NCBI GenBank assembly: GCA_945910005.1
Contig: OX246746.1
Location: 27,799,075-27,863,074 of the forward strand
From: Isoperla grammatica
Lineage: Eukaryota; Arthropoda; Insecta; Plecoptera; Perlodidae
Length of the DNA stretch: 64,000 bases
Direction: 5' to 3'
Part shown: in pieces, positions 51,301 through 64,000 of the stretch
How positions within the stretch are numbered: position 1 is the stretch's first letter
Layout of the letters: every line of letters begins with the position of its first letter
Made by a program: the position numbers and the translations under genes
Notes under the pieces: model-generated
The model's database searches: none
Told to the model about the DNA's origin: nothing
The model's input: the letters and a program-made list of their open reading frames with translations, nothing else

Positions 51301-54300
51301 TGCCATTAATGTGTGGGGTTTCTTGGATATTGCGATTTTTTTTTTTACACAGTAAGCTACCATCTTGGGAAAGGCGAGTTTCGACCATCAAAACCCTGTA
51401 AAAATAAAACATGATTTATTTCTTAAGAATGCTAGGTAATATTAAAGAAGTAGTTATTAACTAATATTAAGTTACATAAGAACTAAAGAACTGGTTTAAC
51501 AAAATTTCAAATATTTCAAGTATTAAATAAACCAATTACAGTACGTATAATTCTTTAATTGGCTTCCAATGTAAAAACAAAAAACCAGTTGTAGGGATTA
51601 AAATATTTGAAAGCTTCTTAATCCAAAGTTTAGTTTACAAAACTAAATGTTTGTTAGTAACAATTGTTTTCAATATTGTGTAGCGTTTTCAAGATGTTTC
51701 TAAGGCAGGTGATATTTAAAACTTTCAGTGGTATGTATTCAAATTTTGTAAAAGCCAACATTTAGAAAAATCACAAGTTATTTAAATCAAATTACCTTTA
51801 AATATAAATTATTGCATTGCAACAAAATATATTTTATTCTTGTATTTATTTCTTAATTTTAATTTGTTTACTGATGGCTAATTTTAAGGTAAGCCTGTTT
51901 CCAGAATTAATGCTCTCTAATGTCTATGATGTAGGGATGTGCGAAAAGTTATTTTCTGGTTCAAATCAAATAGTTCACGGTTCAAAATTCGAATATCAAA
52001 TATTGTTTTTTTTTCAGAAAGAGTACGAGTAGCTATTTTTTTTATTTTTATGAAAAGCGAAAATGGCATTGACGATCCGGCCACGATGAATACCAGTAGG
52101 CCTATGACATCAGCGACTACCTCAGTTCGATTTCGGCTTTCCAAGTTTGACTTTTCAACTTCACAGTCCCCCCCATCTATATTTTCTTGTCAACGTGGTA
52201 TTTTATAAGAGTTAAATTTGGTGCTATTTTCAAACTTAGCGAGATCGAATTGTTCGAATTTTTGAATACTATGTATTTGAATTTCGAATCAAATATTTAC
52301 AATTCAATATTCGAAATAATTATTCGAAATTCGAATATTCGCACATCCCTGCTATGATGCTCTATGTGTGACTTAGGTGAAATGAGTTAGACTACAGTAA
52401 AACCATCTCTGATGCCAAGTGTGTTTTGTGTAGCTTGATGGCAACAAACGCAGCTCGCTATCGCATTGCAGCTGGCAATAACATTTCCTTGTTGGAGTTT
52501 GGTTTACGAAGAGCTCAGGGCCCAGATGGCGGCTTGTCAGCTAGCAAATACGCATACATAGGTAATGTAGGATAGCAATATTAATAAATTGAGCCTAAAG
52601 TGAATTATTGATACATTCAGCCATATGAATGGGCTGTTAAAAATGTGTCGAGCAATATTTCTGTATGGTGAGCAATATGTATAAATGGTTGTGGATTTTT
52701 AATAGTTTGGGGTCTACAATCAGTCTAAACCCGACTTGATGTTACCTACTTGTATAGTATTATACACTGTTGTTATACGAAGTTGGCACAATAAATTGCT
52801 ATTATCTTGTAATAACTTCACTTTTATCAGCTTTTGAATTTGCTCTTTTCATTTCAATGTACATATTCAGTGTTCTCTGTGTGTTTTGCTGTCAAACCTG
52901 CAGCAGAGATAACCTTTCATATGCACCATATCATTGATTAATTACTCCATATTCGTTTTTATTTTGTGGCCAAATGTGTCACCAGTTATCATTGCATCGT
53001 TTGAATGTACAAAATTGCAATTGTATTCATTCCAAGGTGTATTACTGTCATAAACCTACTCTTTGTCAGTTATATTTATATTAGGATACATAAAATATTA
53101 TGTAGCTCTATACATTTCACACCACAACTCATTACAAGATTTCCAAGTCAATAAATTAGCCTACTTTCCCAACAAGTCTGTATGGATCGTTTAGAATGAA
53201 AATACTATAGTTGCTCACTTGGCCTTGTATCTAGTGTACACAAATCCTTCCATTCAACGAATGGACCTGGTGTCATGTGTCATTTGTTTGATGATCTTTT
53301 TATCAGTATGAGCTATTTTTATCTCCTGATAATATTGACAAATGTAACATCTCATTTCATAATTTCGTGAAGCACTATTAATTATTGTAAATTTTTATTT
53401 TTATGTGTATAGTCCTAGCAAATAGCTTGTCTCAACTGGGACTCAATACCCACATCATATGACATTCCTCATACATACAAACAAACTCTTACTAAATACC
53501 TAGTGTTAGATTTATGATTGTCGGTATGGCCGTGAATACTAGGCCTATGTATTGTTTTTAAATAATAAAATTGTTGGTGGTGGCTGGTTTTTATGTGGCT
53601 GTTTTTTAAACTAGAAAGTTGAAGGTTAAAGTGTCTAACATCCCAGAAAGTGAGTTATCAATTGGTCTTTGCTAAAAGTGATATGAGACTAGACCTTGAA
53701 TAGGGTCAAGTCCCAAGGCCTGTCTGGCTATGATGCGGCATAAATGCTGATAGAAGTGGTGGGGTGTTGATGTGTGAAGTGAATGGTGCCTGGTCCCGGC
53801 TATTGATTAGTCTCTCACTGGTACTGCGTGGTACAAACTTGCCACTTTGTCTACGGGTCTCACTGTCAAACACTTAATTACCGGTGGTTACTAACTTCAC
53901 CCAACGGTTTACAATAAAACATGATTTAAACCTGTTCTTGTTAGTTAAATATTCCGTGAGCTCTCAACATAATTCATATCTTTAGATAGATTAAAAGAAA
54001 TTACAATTCAGCCTTGTTTTGGTTGCTTTAACCTAACCCAGGAATACTTTCTTGTTTCTATCCATTGCATGTATTTTATTTTTAGCTGAATGTTAAATAT
54101 TAGTGATAGAATTTAACAATACATATTTTAATTTTGTTTAAACTCTAGTTTTTGCTATGTTAATCAATCTGACTAACTATGAACTATCTATAGACTTCTA
54201 TCCTCCCCGTAATAAAATGGTACTGTAGATGCTTTCTTACTGATTTTTAAGTATAGCCTACGGGAATAATAAAATATAAAGTAGATCATTGTTTTAGAGT

Positions 54301-57300
54301 GTGTTATGAATGCCAAATTAGAAAATACTGTTAATTCTATTCTAACTACCATCTGCTTGTAGTTAGTTAGTGTATACGGTGTGTTAAAGGTGTGTGTCAT
54401 ATTATGTGCTAGGGGTATAGAACCTTTATTTGGACTACATTTGATAGAAGTGATATTGAGCTGCACTCACCCAATACATGAGGTCCATTAGAACAAGGGA
54501 ACTTAGTAAACTGCACTCATTATCAGCAGCTGCTTATCAAAGTCCTTTAATAGTATTACTAGAGCCAACTGTTGATGTAATTAAGATGATGTGTTTACAT
54601 TTTAAGATGTACTTATTTTATGTGTTATGTAATTAGTATTTCTTTCATTTTCTGTATATATATATAGCTGGGTGGGTTATAAAATAGAAAGAGCTTACTG
54701 GCACCACTTGAAAACTAGATTCTATGGTGAGATTGCCAGCTAATATATTTTAAAAAAGTGGTTAAAATAAATATTATTTGTTTGTCAGTATTTTACATGG
54801 TGTTTTCTATAATTGATGTATTTTTTTAAATCTCTTATTTATTAATTGGATGGTGAGTGTTTTTTTTTAAATTTATTTTATTTTTTTATTTGTATAATTT
54901 AATTAATTTTTCTTTGCAATAATTGTTTTAGTTTACAAGTAGGCCTATATACTAGTTCAAGTAATAATTTATTATAACTAAATTATCCTATTTGGAAGAC
55001 ACAATTTTTTCTTCAAAACTGTCTTGCAGTAGAAGGAAATATTTGTGAACTTGTTTAAAACGCATTTATCTTTTCTCACTAATTTAAATACCTTCACACT
55101 GTTTCAATATACTTCTATTAATAACCTTATCAATGAGGGATGCGGAATCTACCTATTGACTGTTTGCGGGTGCTGTTAACTTGTGGACTAGGAAGTTATG
55201 TCACTAACTAGAAGTTGCCAACTAATTTGTTGTTTGAATGAAAACTATTTTTATCATAGCATGTGCAAATGTTTGAAGTCTCAGGAAGACCATTTTAGTT
55301 TACACGTCGATATTTTAACGATTTGTGTACGTAAAATTAAATCTCAAATCCGATTTCAGTGCACACTGCGTGTCTTGAGAGTTGACTTTCGGCATGGACC
55401 AACATTCGTCAATGTTTGGCTTTCTGTTTTGCAGGAGGATTTGATGGCACAAGTAATGTGTTGGCTGGAAAGCTGTTCCACATACCAGTGAAGGGAACCC
55501 ATGCCCATGCATACATTACCTCCTTCACAGATTGCACAGAATTGAAAACCAAGGTTTGTTTCTGTGGATTGTGAGGCACAGCTACACTAATGAGAGCTGC
55601 ATGGGTTTTCCCAAATTCAATGTACCGGTACATTACCAGACTGATGAGAGAAAAATTGGTCGAACATTAGCGCACAACTAGGGATGTGCTTCGAAGCTTT
55701 GAAACTATCGAATCCGGATGGAATCTTTTAATATTCGTGTCACTCGATTCCAAAACCTTAACATTTTAAAGTATTCAAACGAATTCGAATCTGGTGCCAA
55801 ACAAGACTGCAACCGAGAAACTCGCAATTATATCGATCATTGCGCAACTGGAACTTGCAATTATATCAATTGGTCGATTATCAAACTGTCACGTGACTAA
55901 CATGGCCACCGTCTACGTCAAGACAACTACACCATGTGCAACTATTTACATTTGAGAACACACTTGCATTTGAATTGCAAATCAGTCTTTGTAATGTAAC
56001 TTTTAAAACACTTAACTTCTGAACCTGTTTATCTGTTCATTATGAATACAAAGGGAAGGTTAACATTCAGTGCTGATGCAGGTGCCTTAGTTTCCCACAC
56101 CGTTTACTTCATTACTATAACTGTAATAAGCTATACAATTAAGCAAATTCAATTCAACTCGATCACTACCTGCTTGCAAATACCCAAACTCGTCTTTAGT
56201 ATTTAGTGAATACATTAAGACATTGGGATGCTTGTGATTTGTGTCCAAATTTATTATGTTGTGAAACATTAACAGTACATACATATATTTTAGGGATGTG
56301 CAGGGACCCGAAAAACGGGTATTTTTCGGGTAGCAAAATTTACCCGAGGTCGGGTCGGGCCGTAAATTATGCCCGAAAAAATCGGGTTGGATAGGCCTAG
56401 TACAACCCACTTTTTAGGTTATGGTTGTTAAAAATTGTGAATTTCAAGACCAAGCTGCAAGACTGGGAAGCTTGGGAGGAACTGATATTTATATGAGGAT
56501 GTCTTACCTTCTATCTTACTTTATTATTATTTCCTAATTATACTCATTTTAAATTTACTTTGCATACAATGGGGCAGTGTAGGTGAATAACAGTATTGCA
56601 GGATGTTTTCTGACCATTTCTGACAGTACTCATATAAAAAAGATGGCGACCATAATGCCAGAAACCCACCGCCTTCTTGGCAGAAATAGAGCTAAATATG
56701 GCGGAAAATTCAAATGTTCAAATACTTTGAAAATTCGAATCTAGCAGATTCGTATTCAAACTTCATGGATTCGTAAACCAAAACATTTTATGTAACGTAT
56801 TTTGTCTAATCGATAAATTGGTATTAATTTTTACTTTTTTACACTACCCGACCCGAGCCCGACCCGAGTTCAAAAATCACTACCCCCACATCCCTAATAC
56901 ATTTAAATAATTGTGTCAATTTTTAAGTTTCCCATTAGTCATTTTGCATTGACTATCATGCCAATAGTTTTCTCTTCCTTCCTAAGATGTTGGCACACCG
57001 CACAACTGGGGAAATGGTTGATCTGCTGTCAGTCGCCTCCGCCTACCGTAAAGAATTGTCGGTACTGCTGGCGACGTCGTCTGTTGAAGCGAGCGATGGG
57101 GAGTTGGCAGCACTGATCAGCTTTGCAATCGCTTTTCCCGAGGGCTTCATGGCACTTGTCGACACGTACGATGTTAAGAGGTATCTTAGGGGGCTAAACA
57201 CGCTGCTAGTGCACCACACCCACCACAGTTAAAACAATGCACCATTTCACATAAATTACATTTACCTCGATTTTGTGCAACAACATCGATTTAAATACCG

Positions 57301-60300
57301 ATTTCAATTGTAAATACTTTTTATGCAGGAACGTCGATGTTATTGCCAATGATTCGAGTACAGTTGTACGGCGTACTGTCGAAACATTTTGAAATAAACT
57401 CGAAAGTTTGTATGACATTGTGATGCTTGTCAATAACTGAATGAACGAGACAAATTCTTAACGAGTGTTGTGATGAATCAATCTTATTTAAATTGTTAGG
57501 GTTGGAAATTTGGCACTTCTGAAAGAGTTGGGCTGTGATTGTAGCTTGTAAAGCACTTACGTCACAATGGCAAGGTCAGCCAACGAGGGGGGGGGGGGAG
57601 GGGAGGAGTAAACAAAGTGGATGGATATGTTTTGTGTAAGTTTTAACACTTCGCGCATACTAAAAAGAAAGTCGAGTCCGTTGTGGCAAGAGGAATAACT
57701 GTATTAATGATTTTTCATGTTGGGATGGATTTATAGAAGAAAAAACATAAATTTGAAATAGTAAAAGCTAGGGATGTCAGACGATTAAATTATTATAATA
57801 GACAATCGAATTCATTTTCACCTTCATAATCGATTATTAATCGATTTTAATCGTTTTGTAAAATGTCGGTATAGTAGCAAGTTTCTTTCAAACTTCGGTC
57901 TGGTTTCGGTTAGTTTGAATCGCCCGCGCAAGCCACGAGTTCGCACGGAGTGTGTGGGTCAAAATACTCATTCGACTTCTTTTCGACTATCGATATATTT
58001 TACGCCACGGAGTTTTTTGTTTTGTTCTGTTCAAGATTTCGACGATAATGACGATAATTTCTGTCCTAGTTAGGCCTGAAGGGCTATGGTTATTCACTTT
58101 CCGTTTTTTTTGTACCAATAAGTAATTAATTAAGTATGCTGAATATGCGTCGCAATATTACTTTCATGTGCAGCGTAATTAAAATTTACGTGAATGCTGC
58201 AGCTGTGCTGTCAGAAATGATGGGTCTTCTAGTTCTTAGCGCAATAGCGATGCTAGCGCTACCGCTCGCGCTCGAATAGGCGGCGGATCTTGAGAACTAA
58301 ATTTTAAAAAGCGCGAAAATTTAAAATGGAATTTTTTTAAATAATCGATTAATCGTTTTCGATTAATAATCGATTAATCGAATCGATTTAATCGTAATCG
58401 TTGACATCCCTAGTAAAAGCTAAATAATTAGGGTTAAAATAAAACTAATTTCAAACATCTACATAACTCTCAAGTTTACATACATTTGCTAAAAAAATTA
58501 AATTGTAGTAAATGTCAATACAAATTACATAGGCCTACACAATACAAAATCAATAAAAACAATACAATAAAAGAAGAAAAGTCAAGATTCCCGGTAACTG
58601 GATTTGAACCAGCAACCTCCCTATAAGTCTCACATGTTACCACAGAGCCAACTATATTGGTAAAGGAGTGTTGTCATACTGCAAATATGAGAGGGTCAAA
58701 TATGGACGTATTTAAGCCGCTGTCGATCGGAACAGCATAGACACATACACACTGGCATGTATGCACACCTCACCCACATACTGGTATGGGGAGGTCAAGC
58801 TAACCATGCTTCAATGAATGACAGTGTATTAAGTGCAATCACTTTCATCGTTCTGTTAATGTCTGCCTGCTCCTATCACTCCTGCCTGACTTTAGGTTCC
58901 ATGAAGTGATCCCTATTCGTGTATCGTAGATTTAGGGCTACATGCGTAGTCCAGTCACCGGTCTCTCTCCACAGCCCTGTGATTGGCCTAGTCCGGTCAC
59001 TGGTCTCTCTCCACAGCCCTGTGATTGGCCGAGGTTGAGGAGAGGAGGACTGAGTCTGGACTATCTATTTAGCTATCATTCTTGGCCATCGTGTTTAGAC
59101 AGTCGAATGGTCAAGTTTATAATTAATTCAAAATGCAAGTAATTATTTATTTTTGAATATATATATTATTTAGTTATGACTGAGTAGGCTTTTCGGTTGT
59201 GCTCTGATGTTATGCAACAAACGTTTCATCCTCAATTGACATATACATACAATTTTATATCTTGCACTGCGAATTTAAAGCGCACAGATGTCGCTAATAA
59301 ATTCAAGCTCACTCACTGAACTTTGGTGATGAGGGCAGGACATAGTTTGGTAATGGTGCCTCGTAAAAATGCTGTAAAAATGCTTGTAATAAACATGGTG
59401 GGAAATAAGTAAATTCAAGTAAGTCCTAACAAATTCTGTTTGAGGAAGATCTACATTTAATCATTCATTAGTACAGCTTGTACAATACTTTAGTACACGT
59501 TGACTTAATTTTACTGGAATTTATAAAAGAAAATGTGGTGTTTTTCTACTTAATGTAAACCTTTATAATCTGCGTTTCCTACCTATGCAAGATTGTTAAA
59601 ATAGTAAAATAATGCTCTTTGGACAAAATTAGATGCCTTGATCATAGAAACGGTTCAATAAATGCCTGCAATTTCTCGTGTTATAGCAAGCCATTCCTGT
59701 TCAGTTGCTTGCCATTTAGAGTTGGCATGTTTGGTTTGGGTGTGGGGGTATGGTGGTAGTACTGATTCATACTATGCTTGAGCTGAACATATTGAGTGTA
59801 TTGAATCTAACATGTACTAGATTTTCTCAATGTGGTATAAGTTGTAGGGTATCTTGTGCCCTTGTTTCATTCAAATTACCTTTGTAAAGGAAGTTGTAGT
59901 AGACGTTCATGCCAATATTGGCACATTTCATACATGCTGCACCAATAAAACTAACCCACTCTTACATCAGGCATGGTGTCGGTTGCAATGTAATTTTTTT
60001 CTTTAAAATATTTAATTCTTTCAATTTGTTATAAAATAAATACCTATTTGTTTGTAAAATGGATATTTGATACAAATTATTATTAACGCTGAATGGTTGG
60101 TGGAATTGATAAAGTGCAAAAGTATGTTACTAGCTCCAATGGAGGCATAGTCATGAACATTTGTCAATCACCTTCCCAGATTGTTCCAGATTTGTTAGAA
60201 GTTAGAAGTAACTAAACTTTTCTCTTTCTAAAAAATGTGACTGCTCAAGCCCTGTACCAAATGTGCGACATCACAGTGTCTTGACCGCGAATATTCTGTT

Positions 60301-61662
60301 GACAGGAGCGGCCTACTTAACTTCTGCTCGGTGACGCTGGCATTGAACGATGTTGGTTATCACGGCGTGGGCATTCGAATAGATAGTGGAGACCTGGCAT
60401 ACCTGAGCAATCTGGCAAGAAGCACATTCACACAAATTGCTAACAAGTGAGTTTATCATAAACAAAATGTAGAAAACATGTTTTTGTTGCCATTGTTTGA
60501 AGATGTTTTGTGGGTACAATTAGGGAGGGGCTCTCCGTAAATGTCACACCATTCTGGACCAAATTAACCCCTCCCTTCTCTTGTCACCGTTAATCACAAA
60601 AAGTTTCAGCCCCCCCACCCTCCCTTTAATGATGTCACAAAAATTCAAAATCTTCCACCACTTTTTGAAGGTAATTTACTCCCACAGCCACCTAGACACA
60701 GACAAATTCAAAGCATGTGCGTTGTGTATCAAGGCACAGGTGGCCAGCATCCCACACCTTCCTTGGATTGTTTGGAATCATCTTCTGCCCTTCCTATGTA
60801 TTGTGTGATTGGTACTAATTATTAATTACTAGGGATGTCATAGGGTACCCGGGTACTCGGGTTACCCGGATCCAGAAATTACCCGAATCCATTTTTAGGA
60901 TCCGGATCCTTATCGGGTAGTATTATTTGTATATAAAAAAAAAAAATACGCGACGATATTTTTGCGGCTACTTTCCTTGAAGCTACAGTGAATTCCTGCT
61001 TGTGGGCGTGGCCAGCTGGTCGCTGGTTAGTACGCGCTGTCATTACTGCGGGCGAGTTCTGTGAGGCCATATACACTTCCCCCGCCCCCCTCGCCCTTCC
61101 CCCGCGCAGCGGCCACACAGAACCAACCCACACAGCGGCCGGCAGCTGACACGGACAGAGAACGACCTTCAACCGCGTGGTTTCGGGGGGGATGTAACCA
61201 AGATGAGATGACATAATTTAGGCTTTTAAGATTCGGGTAACCTGGTTCTTGGAAGGTCTGGAACCGGATCCGAATTTTCCTGCCCTATGACATCCCTATT
61301 AATTACACATAAATATGGTAAATCAATCAATATGTATTCAATATCCATTCAAACAGATTACATAATGTTTGCTCTTAATCAATATTGTTTATGTCTGATG
61401 TGTATTTTTGTTTATATGAAAAGCTATTGAATAAAATACGTCCAGTAACCATTGTGAAATTCATGTCCTGTTACTATCACAGTACGAATGAAATATGAAT
61501 GTCTCCGAATACTAATTAAATTTGTCCGTTTCTTCAGATACAATTTACCATGGTTTGCTAAGCTGACTATTGTTGCCTCAAATGACATCAACGAAGACAC
61601 TATTCTCAGTTTGAATGAGCAGGGCCACAAGATTGACTGCTTCGGTATTGGAACCCATTTAG
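45393..61662 (+). CDS. NAPRT: Nicotinate phosphoribosyltransferase, 5' nine coding exons
   Basis: Coding exons are 45393-45498, 46729-46899, 48257-48383, 49429-49512, 52434-52561, 55435-55553, 56987-57180, 60306-60446 and 61538-61662, all GT-AG and phase-consistent, giving 398 residues so far (human 538). The next exon needs two bases to finish a codon begun with G and lies beyond 64000. The enzyme makes nicotinate mononucleotide from nicotinate, PRPP and ATP in the cytosol, the first step of the Preiss-Handler NAD pathway. Seen: [13 protein letters not shown] (35-47), [16 protein letters not shown] (exon 4), RRAQGPDGG (188-196), [12 protein letters not shown] (206-217), the HAH/ITSF segment with His230 at the position of the human catalytic His213, DTYDVKR at the end of exon 7, and GIRIDSGDL (332-340). 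No key residue is lost. The introns carry pogo-like and hAT-like elements. Confidence 0.96.
45947..45966 (+). repeat. G20 homopolymer in NAPRT intron 1
   Basis: Twenty consecutive G bases; one of many long G or C runs in this window. Confidence 0.95.
50234..51097. mobile_element. pogo-like non-autonomous element
   Basis: The left end CAGTCAAATGTCATTACAAC and the reverse-complemented right end GAGTCAAAAGTCGTTACAAC are bordered by TA. Internal TTCGTTATAATGA-type units recur. The GC-rich middle (50340-50850) has no credible protein frame. It lies in NAPRT intron 4. Confidence 0.8.
51932..52351. mobile_element. hAT-like element with ATTCGAAT repeats, TSD ctatgatg
   Basis: The ends are TAGGGATGTGCGAA and, reverse-complemented, CAGGGATGTGCGAATATTCG. 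The duplication ctatgatg is exact (51924-51931, 52352-52359). Subterminal TTCGAAT/ATTCGAA units repeat at both ends. It is in NAPRT intron 4, 82 nt before the exon 5 start. Confidence 0.92.
55679..55790 (+). mobile_element. Solo left end of a hAT-like element
   Basis: TAGGGATGTGCTTCGAAGC followed by TCGAATCCGG and ATTCGAAT-type repeats resembles the termini of the other elements. No matching CACATCCCTA with the flank cgcacaac was found downstream, so the right end seems lost. Confidence 0.5.
56291..56896. mobile_element. hAT-like element with GGGTCGGG-type repeats
   Basis: It starts TAGGGATGTGCAGGGACCCG and ends, reverse-complemented, TAGGGATGTGGGGGTAGTG. The flanks atatattt (56283-56290) and atacattt (56897-56904) match 7/8. 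CCCGACCCGAG and GGGTCGGGTCGGG repeats lie near the ends. A segment with ATTCGAAT motifs (about 56690-56770) recalls a different family and may be an older insertion. Confidence 0.85.
57769..58412. mobile_element. hAT-like element with AATCGATT repeats, TSD gtaaaagc
   Basis: The ends are TAGGGATGTCAGACGATTAA and, reverse-complemented, TAGGGATGTCAACGATTACG. The 8-bp duplication gtaaaagc is exact (57761-57768, 58413-58420). TAATCGATTAA units crowd both ends. It lies in NAPRT intron 7. Confidence 0.93.
58440..58655 (-). repeat. tRNA-like SINE, minus strand
   Basis: The head (58652-58585) has an A-box-like TTGGCTCTGTGGTAACATG and B-box GCTGGTTCAAATCCAG. It also shares GAGACTTAT with the SINE at 44355-44607. 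An AT-rich tail follows toward lower coordinates; its end is uncertain. Confidence 0.5.
58949..59032 (+). repeat. 42-bp tandem duplication
   Basis: Two adjacent copies (58949-58990, 58991-59032) share TCTCTCCACAGCCCTGTGAT and differ at about three positions. They lie in NAPRT intron 7. Confidence 0.9.
60830..61298. mobile_element. hAT-like element with GGGTACCCG-type repeats, TSD ttaattac
   Basis: The ends are TAGGGATGTCATAGGGTACC and, reverse-complemented, TAGGGATGTCATAGGGCAGG. The duplication ttaattac is exact (60822-60829, 61299-61306). CGGATCC and ACCCG repeats lie near both ends. It is in NAPRT intron 8. Confidence 0.93.
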
Positions 61663-61913
61663 GTAACGGACTTATGCATCTTCCTGCACCACTTGGCACC
61701 TGTGTTGACACTTTGTTGCCTTTTAAAACTCTTCCAGGTATAAAATACTTCCGGCCAGTTTTAAAAGTAGCCTAACCGGATGTGTAACGAGTGTAGTACA
61801 GTCTTTACTTTCCTTTCCCCAGCACGTTTCAATAGCGAAACAAAATTGTTGAAATTTATTACCAATTTTCCACTAACAGAATTGGTTTCGCTTACGCTAA
61901 TTTGTGTTTGATT

Positions 61914-63100
61914 TAGGGGTGTGCGAGTACTCGAATCTACGAGCTTTTTCGAGCTTTTTTTAAAGCTCGGTACCGAGCCGAGCTTCATTTTCGGCTCGAT
62001 ATTCCCGAGCCGAGCTGTCTAGGCCAAGGCCTAGGCCTAAAAATGTCAGTCGTCGCGCGGTTTTAATTAAATATACTTCTATAAACGCAGACTGTAGAAT
62101 CCAAAAGGCAGAAACGAATATTTAGGTGTCTGCAAGTACGATGAAGTTTTAAAAAAATCGGGGTTTTAGGCCCAACATAAACTTAAGAGAACGTATAGGC
62201 CTAGGCCTATACTTTTCTGGGTACCTGGCCTAGGCCTAGCTGGGCTTTCCCTAGGCCCCGATCTCCTGAGAATAAAATGTTACATCTCTAGATACAGCAC
62301 GATGTTTCGTTATTCTGCGAGTAGAAAAACAGATGCTTTCTGCTTTTCACAGTAAATAATAAACATCTAGCTCTATTTTTCACGAAAGTTCTAGGCCTGC
62401 CTAGCCAAACTTTGTTCCGCTTTTTTGGAGGCAAACACTGAGAAATGGTAAGGGGGACTGCAACCGTCCAGTGAGTACAAAGTAACCCCAACTGTATTAT
62501 AACGTTATTTATATCCGACATTGTGATATGGAATTTCGATCTGTTTGTAGGTTCAGTTGCAATAAAATCAATATTTCACACGAAATTTAGTTTACTTTAG
62601 TATGTCCTAATATTCTACTGAAATACAAATGCATTTTAAAAAACAAGTCGAGAAGTTGAAGAGTTGCTGTTACTGTATTCATACACTCTCTAAGCTCTCT
62701 AATAATGCAACTACCATGCGATCTATGGTCGATACTGTGAACTAAATGGCCACGCTAGCGCAACCCAAGGTCGGTAAAACAGTTCAACTAAACTATTTTA
62801 CCAACCTACTGTGCAACAATAACAGGGCTCTATAGGGTTACATTATGTAACCCTATAATAATATAATTAAGTAACTTACATATGTTATAAATAAACAAAG
62901 ATGTATCGGTACTTGATCTTAGACGAACCGAAATTTCGGTATACATACACTTCCTATCGCATTGCACCAACATAAAATGCAGCTGTAAATTTACAATTAA
63001 CGCTATTTCAAAAGCTCGGCTTGGCTCGAAAATCAAGCTTTTTTTCTCATACTCGGCTCGGCTCGGCTCGACTTGAAAATCGTAGGCTCGCACACCCCTA
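61914..63100. mobile_element. hAT-like element with GAGCTCGG/GGCTCG repeats, TSD gtttgatt
   Basis: The ends are TAGGGGTGTGCGAGTACTCG and, reverse-complemented, TAGGGGTGTGCGAGCCTACG. The duplication gtttgatt is exact (61906-61913, 63101-63108). Repeated GGCTCGGCTCG and AAGCTCGG units mark the ends; the interior includes TAGGCCTA motifs. At 1187 bp it is the largest of the set with an exact duplication, but I see no transposase. Confidence 0.93.
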
Positions 63101-63108
63101 GTTTGATT

Positions 63109-64000
63109 TATGCTTTACTGCTGGTATTGTGTTTTTTAGTATCCAATCCATCCTTAACATGTTATGAAGCTATGATCACAAGCAAGCAAATCAGCTTTGA
63201 GTCTGGTTTTTGTCCTGTGCGTTTGGACTAGGTGGTGGTTTATTGTGTATAGACAATATGTTTTCCTATTTCATTCTCACCTTTTTCTATTCTATTTTGT
63301 ATTGTACAGTGTTACATTTATAATAATTTGAATTAATTTTCAAGGAACACTTGATTTAAGTTATTGTTCACACATGCCATGCTTTTGTCCATTTGTTGCA
63401 TCACCTATGCACTCAATTTAAGTGTTGCAATGCAAACTTTTTACACTGTACTTTTGTATATTTGAAGTTGGTAGCCTATAATAATGTGTATTTCTGCATG
63501 CATAGTAGTAATATGAACATGAGTAATGCTAATTTCTTTGACTTCTTTGTCCGTCTCTTTTCTGGTAAGCCGTTGACTTTTTTATCAGTCCATTTGAAAC
63601 AAGCAACATTTAATGGTGATTGGTGAAGCAATGGACATTGAAATTTCAACCTGGATTTCCATTGAACACTTTTTCTACTTTCTAGTTTCTACTGTGCCTA
63701 AATCAGTAACTGTTTGAATGTTTTGTCTAATAAGTAGGTACTTGTCATCGTTGTATGCAAATTGAGCCATAATTATATATATACATAAACCTAACTTATT
63801 TTCTTGATTTAAAACATTGGATAGCTCCATTCTTTAGGTCACATTCTTACTATCTGATAATATTATTATTTGCTTATTATTTGCTTGGTAATTCATAGCT
63901 CTCTCTCTCTCTCTCTCTGTCTACTTGAAGAGTTGTAGCTACACCTTTACAATTTACATACTATGTATGTAAATTCTATGAATTCTTGAATGAATAAATA
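63109..64000 (+). other. Right-edge intron of NAPRT, (CT)n at 63898-63918
   Basis: No exon fitting the expected next NAPRT residues is found here, so this is read as intron 9. The only notable feature is a CT dinucleotide run at 63898-63918. Confidence 0.6.

Noticed and set aside
61663..61775. Continuation of NAPRT exon 9 into an open frame
   Set aside because: A GTAACG donor follows the conserved GIGTHL segment, and the next residues do not match the family, so this is intron.

Overview
The window is nuclear DNA of an animal, with spliced genes, GT-AG introns and repeat-rich spacers. I read four protein-coding genes by joining exons whose proteins match known animal families. They are, left to right, TMEM199 (minus), BLOC1S5 (minus), GMPR (plus) and NAPRT (plus, running off the right edge). 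The host is AT-rich. It has many TAGGCCTA-type palindromes, several non-LTR retrotransposon fragments and very many short terminal-inverted-repeat elements. One retrotransposon fragment has a C-terminus of a type I associate with arthropod Jockey elements, so an arthropod-like invertebrate is my weak guess; the sequence does not prove the lineage.

Layout. 1-3479: no recognised gene, one hAT-like element. 3480-5079: TMEM199, a V-ATPase assembly factor, two coding exons. 5117-12170: BLOC1S5, a BLOC-1 subunit, three coding exons, with its stop only 37 nt before the TMEM199 start codon. Its 6.5-kb second intron is almost wholly a stack of nested inverted-repeat transposons. 12171-12660: short divergent promoter shared by BLOC1S5 and GMPR. 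12661-28713: GMPR (GMP reductase), seven coding exons giving 347 residues; its introns hold three non-LTR fragments, five hAT-like elements, a 3.6-kb inverted-repeat element and a (TTTA)n array. 28714-45392: gene-free spacer or long 3' UTR with a few MITEs and tRNA-like SINE heads. 45393-61662 and beyond: NAPRT (nicotinate phosphoribosyltransferase), nine coding exons in the window giving the first 398 residues; the remaining C-terminal exons lie past 64000.

Functions. TMEM199 and BLOC1S5 both act in the endolysosomal system (proton-pump assembly and lysosome-related organelle trafficking), and their tight same-strand packing suggests shared expression. GMPR (GMP to IMP, NADPH-dependent) and NAPRT (nicotinate to nicotinate mononucleotide) are both nucleotide-metabolism enzymes, but the sequence gives no evidence that they are co-regulated.

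The most striking non-genic pattern is a set of ten hAT-like non-autonomous elements. All start close to TAGGGATG and have exact or 7/8 matching 8-bp target duplications, but they carry different self-complementary subterminal repeats (ATATCGAT, GGGTACCCG, AATCGATT, ATTCGAAT and others).
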